A stretch of DNA of 64,000 nt from Amborella trichopoda (lineage: Eukaryota > Streptophyta > Magnoliopsida > Amborellales > Amborellaceae): contig NW_006496564.1 in assembly GCF_000471905.2 (NCBI RefSeq), positions 542,230 through 606,229 of the forward strand. Direction: 5' to 3'. This document shows, in pieces, positions 58,362-64,000 of this stretch; the first letter of the stretch is position 1, and the number at the start of each line of letters is the position of its first letter. The notes below the pieces were generated by a model that saw only the letters and a program-made list of their open reading frames with translations, made no database searches and was not told the DNA's origin. The translations under genes were made by a program, and so were the position numbers.

Positions 58362-59029
58362 TGGTTAGGTGCTTTGATCTCGCCCTTCGGATCTGGATGA
58401 TCGGGCTGCATGCGTCTCAGGTTTCAGGGAGACCTGGGACTTTGAGATCGCTCTCTCAGGAACCTTGCTCGAGTGCAAGGGCAGGTGGTCCAACCGATGA
58501 GAGAGGAATTTAAGGTGGGTTCGGGACTTATTCAGGCTGGCTTGCGTGAGCGGCCTCTTAGATCATGAAGAAAACCCCCCAGTAGTAAAATTGGTTTGGA
58601 ATCGCCTCCCTTGACCTGTATTCTCATGTTTTCTGCAATCACACACATATGGCAAATATTATAAGACAGGTGGGACTTCAGACCTCACCTTGCCTTTTTG
58701 GTGAACGTACATGGACATGCACATTCAAAAAGAGGAAAAGAAGAATGACGGAAGAAGAATGGGGGAGAGCAGCATTCGACTGGGGGAAGAGATCAACACA
58801 GTGACTAAACCGACAAGTAATTGTCTTAGCATGGCAGTAAAACAGGCTCAGTAACTCAGACCCGCTCAACAGAATTACTACTAGACGATATTACTAATAT
58901 CGACTAGCTAGACATGATGGCTAGTCTGTCGTGGTAATAAAGCAGACACAATAGCTTTGACTAGCACAACAACATTATCGCTAAACAACAAGACTAACAT
59001 GGAAGGCTAATCTCGACCCTTCTTAATCA

Positions 59030-60370
59030 AATGAAAGAGTGAGAGAAAGAAAGAGAAAAACAACAGAAAGAGAGAGAGAAGAAGAAGGGGAAGGGAATAG
59101 AAAGAATAGGAGAAAGAAGGGAGAAGAAGAGTGTGAGTGAGGTTAAAGGGAAAAGAAGAGGTAAAGACAGACATAGGCGATAATGGGAGAAGGAAGGAGA
59201 AAATCAGACGACGATTTCTTTTGTCGGTTGTGACATGAAGAGAGAGAAAGAGAAAGAACATGGGGATCAAAGAGAGAGAAAGAAGGAAGAACATGGGGAT
59301 CAAAGAGAGAGAAAGAAGGAAGCACAGGCAACAATAGGGTAGCATCAGTTGGGACAGAAGACAAGGAATAGAGAAGCATAGGTGGTGATAGGTTAGCACC
59401 ATCTGTGACAGAAGAGAAGAAAGAGAGAAGCGTAGGCAGCGGTAGGTTAACACTATCTGTGACAAAAGAGAAGAGAGGAGCACAAGCGGCGGTAGGTTAG
59501 CGCCGACTACTAACCGACTGTGACAGAAGAGAAGAAAGAGAGGAGCACAGGCGGCGATGAGTTAGCGCCGTCTGTGATATAAGAGAAGAAAGAGAGAAGC
59601 ACATGCAGCAATGGATTAGTGCCATCTCTGATAGAAGAGAAGAAAGAGAGAAGCACAGGAGGCGGTAGGTTAGCGCTGTCTATGACAGAAGAGAAGAAAG
59701 AGAGGAGCACAAGCAACGATAGGTTAGCATCGTTTGTGACAGAAGAGAAGAAAGAGAGGAGCACAAGCAGTGGGGAGTTAGTGCCTTCTGTGACATAAGA
59801 CGAGAAATAGAAAGAAGCACAGGCGCCGATGGGTTAGCATCGTCTGTGACAGAAGAGAAGAAAGAGAGAAGCACATCCGGCAATGGGTTAACGCCATATG
59901 TGACAGAAGAGAAGAAATAGAAAGAGCTTTGGCAGAGACCCAACCCCATTGTTCATGTCTCATGAGCAAGAAGGCTTCACACGAGATGATAGACCTACCA
60001 TGCATGAATGGAGAAAGAGAAGCAGGGAAAGAGGGACATGATAGACTAGAGGAGGAATATAGGGACAAAGATATTGATGGAAGCATGAAAGGAGATTGGA
60101 AGAGAAAGAGAGATAAATATGAGAAAAGATGAGAGAGTAAGAGGGATAGAGATGAGAAGAAGAGAGAGAAAGAGATGATAGAGAAAAGAGGAGAGAGAAA
60201 GAGGAATAGAGATGAAAAGAAGAGAGAGAAAGAGATGAGAGAGAAAAGAGGAGAGAGAAAGAGGGATAAAGATGAGAAAAAGAGAGAGAAAGATGAGAGA
60301 AAAGAGGAGGAGAGAGAAAGTTATCTTACTGAAGGGTATCAACCCTTTTCTTCACTCTCTTCTCTCTCTC
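59030..60370. repeat. GA-rich minisatellite in the second giant LTR
   Basis: About ten copies of a 55-60-bp unit (AGAAGAGAAGAAAGAGAG with CACAGGCGGCGATAGGTTAG and CGCCGTCTGTGAC), 59330-59930, then (GAGAGAAAGAGGGATAGAGAT)-like repeats, 60060-60320. It has the same place and same two-part design as 30545-31630, but a clearly different unit sequence. Confidence 0.85.
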
Positions 60371-62199
60371 TCTCTCCAAGATGCACTCGCGAACTCAAGC
60401 AATAAACAAAATTTTATTGAATGAATGAAAGTTGAATCAAAGGTCTTCTTACAATGAAGCTTTGCATGTTTGTATAGAATTGGGCACAAACATGTGTGGA
60501 TGCTCAAAAACTATTTAGAATTGAAGATAATTAAAATTTAATTGAATTAAAAGAAATTAAAAAATAGGTGCAAAAGGACTGTTTTGCCTTTGCCTAACAA
60601 TGTGTGGAATTCCAGAACAATCCCTGCTGTTGCACGAGAACTTGCATGATCTTCCATGATTGATCCAGGGTAGTTTTGATGTCCATTTGATCGAAAGATG
60701 ATTGTTTTCTTGTAGGGCTTGGCATGGCCATCGATTTGATACCAACTTCGAGCCATGAATCATGTTTTTTTACCATGATAATAAGACTTAAATTTTGGAT
60801 GAATCTTAAAAACTTCAGATCATTACTGCGTTCAGTTCTTGATGCTTTTTTCTTCTGTTTCTTTGCTGAATCGCATTGAGCATGCCGTCACGATCATGTT
60901 TCAACAAACACAGCTCGATTTCGTGTCCGGATGAAGATCTTGTCGCCTTGCGTAATTTGGCCGGAATCTTGAAATCCGGCAGTTGGAATTTACAGCAGCT
61001 TCGACGCCTCCATGTGTGAAATCCATCCGTTCATTGTGTGCAAGGTTCGAACCAGAGATAGCCTCAGACCTTATGCACATAATGCAATTGGTTTCGTGCG
61101 ATCAGGTATGCGAGCGTCGTGATTTGGCCGCCAAAGTGAGGCATGCTACTGCTGAATTTTATGTAATTTTCTTCACAAATTATCAACTTCTCTCTAGTTT
61201 TTCGCTCTGCTTGGGCATCGTCATAGGGCGTACCACATATCAAAACGCTCGTTTCGTCAAGACGAACATGCTCCCAACATTTGAGCATGATCCTACTAGG
61301 ATAGAGTGAGATATGGACCCCAAAATTTATTGCCCATGACTATGGAAACAGCCACCTTTAATGGTGTTTTGGTACAGGGTAGCCACACGGGAGTAGTGTG
61401 CGGCCTACCCCTTTTTGGTATTTTACCCATAACTTTGTCTTGGAGTGTCCGATTAAGCCGAAACTTGATCCATAGGGGTTTTTGACCATGCCTGATTCAA
61501 TGGCGATGTGTCCACAATAATTTGATGCCCTAAAAATATATTTCTAGTTATGGGGTCCATTTTAGGGTGCTAGAGGCCAATTTTTCTGAAATTGTTTCTT
61601 TGTGTTCACTGCCTTAGACATGTTTGATCGTGATAAAACATGGAAAATGGATTTTAATAGTACTGATGAAGATCTTGACCAATTTTAGGACCATTATGAG
61701 ACTGTTACAATTTCCACTGTTTTGTAGGCTTTATTGACCTGCTTCCTCTTTGTTTTGCATCAGGGACCAAGGTGTTGAAAAATATGTTCAAATAGCTTGC
61801 CCCGCCAAATGTCGTGCTTCGAGAGAAGAGAGAAGGATAACATTTGGAAATTTTCGTTTGGCTTTAATACTTTTTTCTTCCTAGCCATAAGACCTCGTGA
61901 ACGTCGAGGAGATTCTTGCAATTGTGCAACTAGGATGCTCAGACGTTTGGATGTAATGTACAGGTCCATCTGTGGAGACTTTAGGGGGAGAAGAGACATT
62001 TTTGAGGGATCTTGTCTAATTCCTCACCCTCGTGTGGACTATTTGTGATTCTATAGTTGAGGATTTTGTACGGACCTCATTAGTCAGAATCAGACCCGTC
62101 TGTTAATTGAGCACTGTGTCGAAGGGCATTGTTCCCATTTGGTTTGGGTTTATTTTTCTTGGATAGACAATAAAAGAACCTTTGGTCAGCACTTGTCTG

Positions 62200-62645
62200 C
62201 GTCGTGCACCAGTTATTCTTTGGCGAGTCGGGTACCTCAGTTTATCAGGGTGACCAGCTTTGGGTATTACCCCTACCCACTCCTAGCAGGTCGTTACATG
62301 GTAGGTCCAAAGTCATGGCTGACTCAGCCTTCTTGGGGCGTCTTTTGGTTTGTCAAAATGATTTCCTTGTTTGTTTTTTCTGGATGGTTTGCTGAAGAGC
62401 CTTTTGTTGGCGCTCTTCTTTGTCGTGCATCAGTTATTCTTTGGCGTGTAGGGTACCTCAGTTTATCGAGGTGACCAGCTTTAGGTATAACCCGTACCTA
62501 CTGCTAGCAAGTCATTACATAGTAGGTCCAAAGTCATGGCTGGTTCCTTTGCGAGTAGGGTACCTCAGTTTATCGAGGTGACCAGCTTTGGGTATAACCC
62601 CTACCCACTACTAGCAGGTCGTTACATAGCAGGTCCAAAGTCATG
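62200..62645. repeat. Threefold repeat in the U3 of the second giant LTR
   Basis: GGGTACCTCAGTTTATC, GTGACCAGCTTTGGGTAT and TAGCAGGTCGTTACAT..GGTCCAAAGTCATGGCTG recur in order starting near 62229, 62448 and 62567. Spacing is about 219 and 119 bp, so the first interval includes extra sequence. Not present at the same place in the LTR at 29854-34213. Confidence 0.8.
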
Positions 62646-63192
62646 GCTGACTTAGCCTTCTCAAGGCATCTCCGGCATCTGGGAGTGCGTTTCGTAACCT
62701 CCTAGGAATGATGCTTCTCTTCATGAGACTTGTCTTACTTTCTTGATGAATCTTCTATCCTTGGAGTCCTTTTTGCAACTGGGCTCAGGCTGTTGGAATC
62801 TTTTCCTTGAAGCTCGTATTTTTTGGGTTCTGGTATTGTGACACCAAGGAGTTTTTTCTGTTGAGTGTGGGTTGAAGCCGCCTATTGAGGTGAACGCTGC
62901 ATCAACTTGTTTATTTGTTCAAGCGTTCTTTACAAATTTTCACTTGAACTTGGGAAGCGGCGCCGTAGAGATGGTTTTCACCAACTTCCTTTTATTTGGG
63001 GCTCTTTTACTCATGACCATTCGACCATGTCCACCTTTATTCTTCCATTTTTACTCACGATGCCCTTTCGGGTTTTTACCTTGCCCGGTCTTTATTCACG
63101 AAATGCTTTTACTCATGGTTTCATGAACATGCCTATTCGTCCTTTTTACTCCTGGCATTCCCTTGTTAATGTATACACCATGCCCATTTATA

Positions 63193-64000
63193 TATATATT
63201 TTTTGAAGGCGTGTTTAAGGTCATTCCTTTGGGACTTGTGCGAAGCCTTTTCATGTCATGCAGCCAGGACATGCACTATGGTTTAAAGTCATACATCTGG
63301 ATCGTCATGGTGATGAACGACAGTCTGTGGAGGCCATGGAGTGGGTATGGTGGTGGTTTTAGCTCACTTTGGGGAGATGGCACGAGGCTACTTATGAAAG
63401 ATGGATGATGTATGAATGGCAAGTGAAACATTGTGACCCACTAGCTTACGACAAGTATGGGTGGCAGGATGGTTTGCTGTTTTGTGAGTACGGGTGAGAC
63501 TCAATGGGGAATAATGGAAGATGATGAAACAAATATACTCATTGGGGAGGTAATGAAGGTGGTGCGCATACACCAACAGATCAGTTAGGGAAGACGTACG
63601 TGAAAATGCACGTAAAAGGTGTGTTCATGTATGTGGGAGCGAATTTAAGGTCATGCCTCCTGAACCTGTGCAAAATAGTTTAACGTAGTGCGGCCAGGGC
63701 GTGCACGACTGTTTAAGGTCATATAGCTTGGACCATGATTATGTAGTTTTAAGTCATGCAACTAGGACCATGCAGTTTAAGGTCGTGCAACTAGACCTCC
63801 GCTACAGTTTATGGTCATATAGTTTGGACCATGGTGCTAAGCCTTTTAATATCATGCAGCTAGGACATGTAATAAGGTTTAGAGTCATATAGTTTGGACC
63901 GTGTAGTTTACGGTTGTGTAGCTAGACCTACACTACAGTTTATGGTTGTATAGTTTGGACCATGCAGTTTTAAGGTCGTTCACCTAGACCAAAGCTATGC
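63193..64000 (-). mobile_element. 3' region of a minus-strand Tat-like element, running off the window
   Basis: The equivalent of 34243-35100: GTTTAAGGTCATTCCTTTGGG, the AGATGGCACGAGGCTA and CACTAGCTTACGA stretch, then 35-bp minisatellite from about 63640 to the right edge. The body of the element lies outside the window. Confidence 0.65.

Larger units (their letters stand above)
58362..63192 (-). repeat. Second giant Tat-type LTR (about 4.83 kb), minus orientation
   Basis: Matches 29854-34213 along its length, from TGGTTAGGTGC to CACCATGCCCATTTA near 63190. It carries its own GA-rich array (59030-60370) and a threefold repeat at 62200-62640 that the sister LTR lacks. The right end is followed by minisatellite-type sequence, so it too is a 3' LTR. 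The left flank (TATTGTCCAC) lacks a primer site, as expected at an outer LTR edge. Confidence 0.7.

Noticed and set aside
29854-63192. The two giant LTRs as the pair of one element carrying the host gene between them
   Set aside because: Both are followed on the right by 3' minisatellite sequence and neither has a primer site on the left, so both are 3' LTRs of separate copies.

Overview
The window looks like plant nuclear DNA, most likely from a seed plant: intron-containing host sequence coding for an EXORDIUM domain and a receptor-kinase-like domain, plant-type Ty3/gypsy retrotransposons (Tat/Ogre-like and Tekay/Del-like), an L1-type LINE with DUF4283 and zf-RVT domains, and a hAT-like MITE. 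No bacterial operons, RNA genes or CRISPR arrays are seen. The species cannot be fixed from sequence alone.

Layout. 1-9475: minus-strand Tat-like element with gag, protease, a plus-strand (antisense) ORF zone with its own TATA box, and a 35-bp minisatellite reaching the left edge. 9480-29853: plus-strand Tat-like element (gag, RT, two RNase H domains, integrase, antisense 3' region), split by a Tekay-like chromovirus at 11219-21007. 29854-34213: a giant 4.4-kb Tat-type LTR in minus orientation, followed to about 37027 by its 3' region (minisatellite and antisense TATA box). 37028-42650: minus-strand L1 LINE with an internal tandem duplication. 42650-44667: spacer with microsatellites. 44668-48167: the only convincing host gene. 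48658-48774: a MITE. 51143-55094: three copies of an AT-rich 468-bp tandem repeat, the third interrupted by a small LTR-int-LTR-int-LTR element with a clean target duplication. 55095-58361: unresolved, with an LTR-like promoter stretch. 58362-about 63192: a second giant Tat LTR in minus orientation, then minisatellite to the right edge.

The most interesting feature is the host gene at 44668-48167 (minus). Three exons join in matching phase (both introns phase 1, GT..AG) to give a predicted 872-residue protein: signal peptide, whole EXORDIUM/PHI-1 domain, two CUB domains, one membrane span, and a kinase-like domain lacking the catalytic Asp (HRD is HAN) and the metal-binding Asp (DFG is GFG). 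I know of no described plant receptor with this architecture. It would be a cell-surface pseudokinase whose ectodomain contains a growth-related, sugar-status-linked secreted protein fold.

A second theme is the Tat-like family. It has LTRs over 4 kb holding GA-rich minisatellite arrays, a TATA box on the antisense strand conserved in three copies, and short GCCGGC-type motifs shared with the untranslated parts of the unrelated Tekay-like element.
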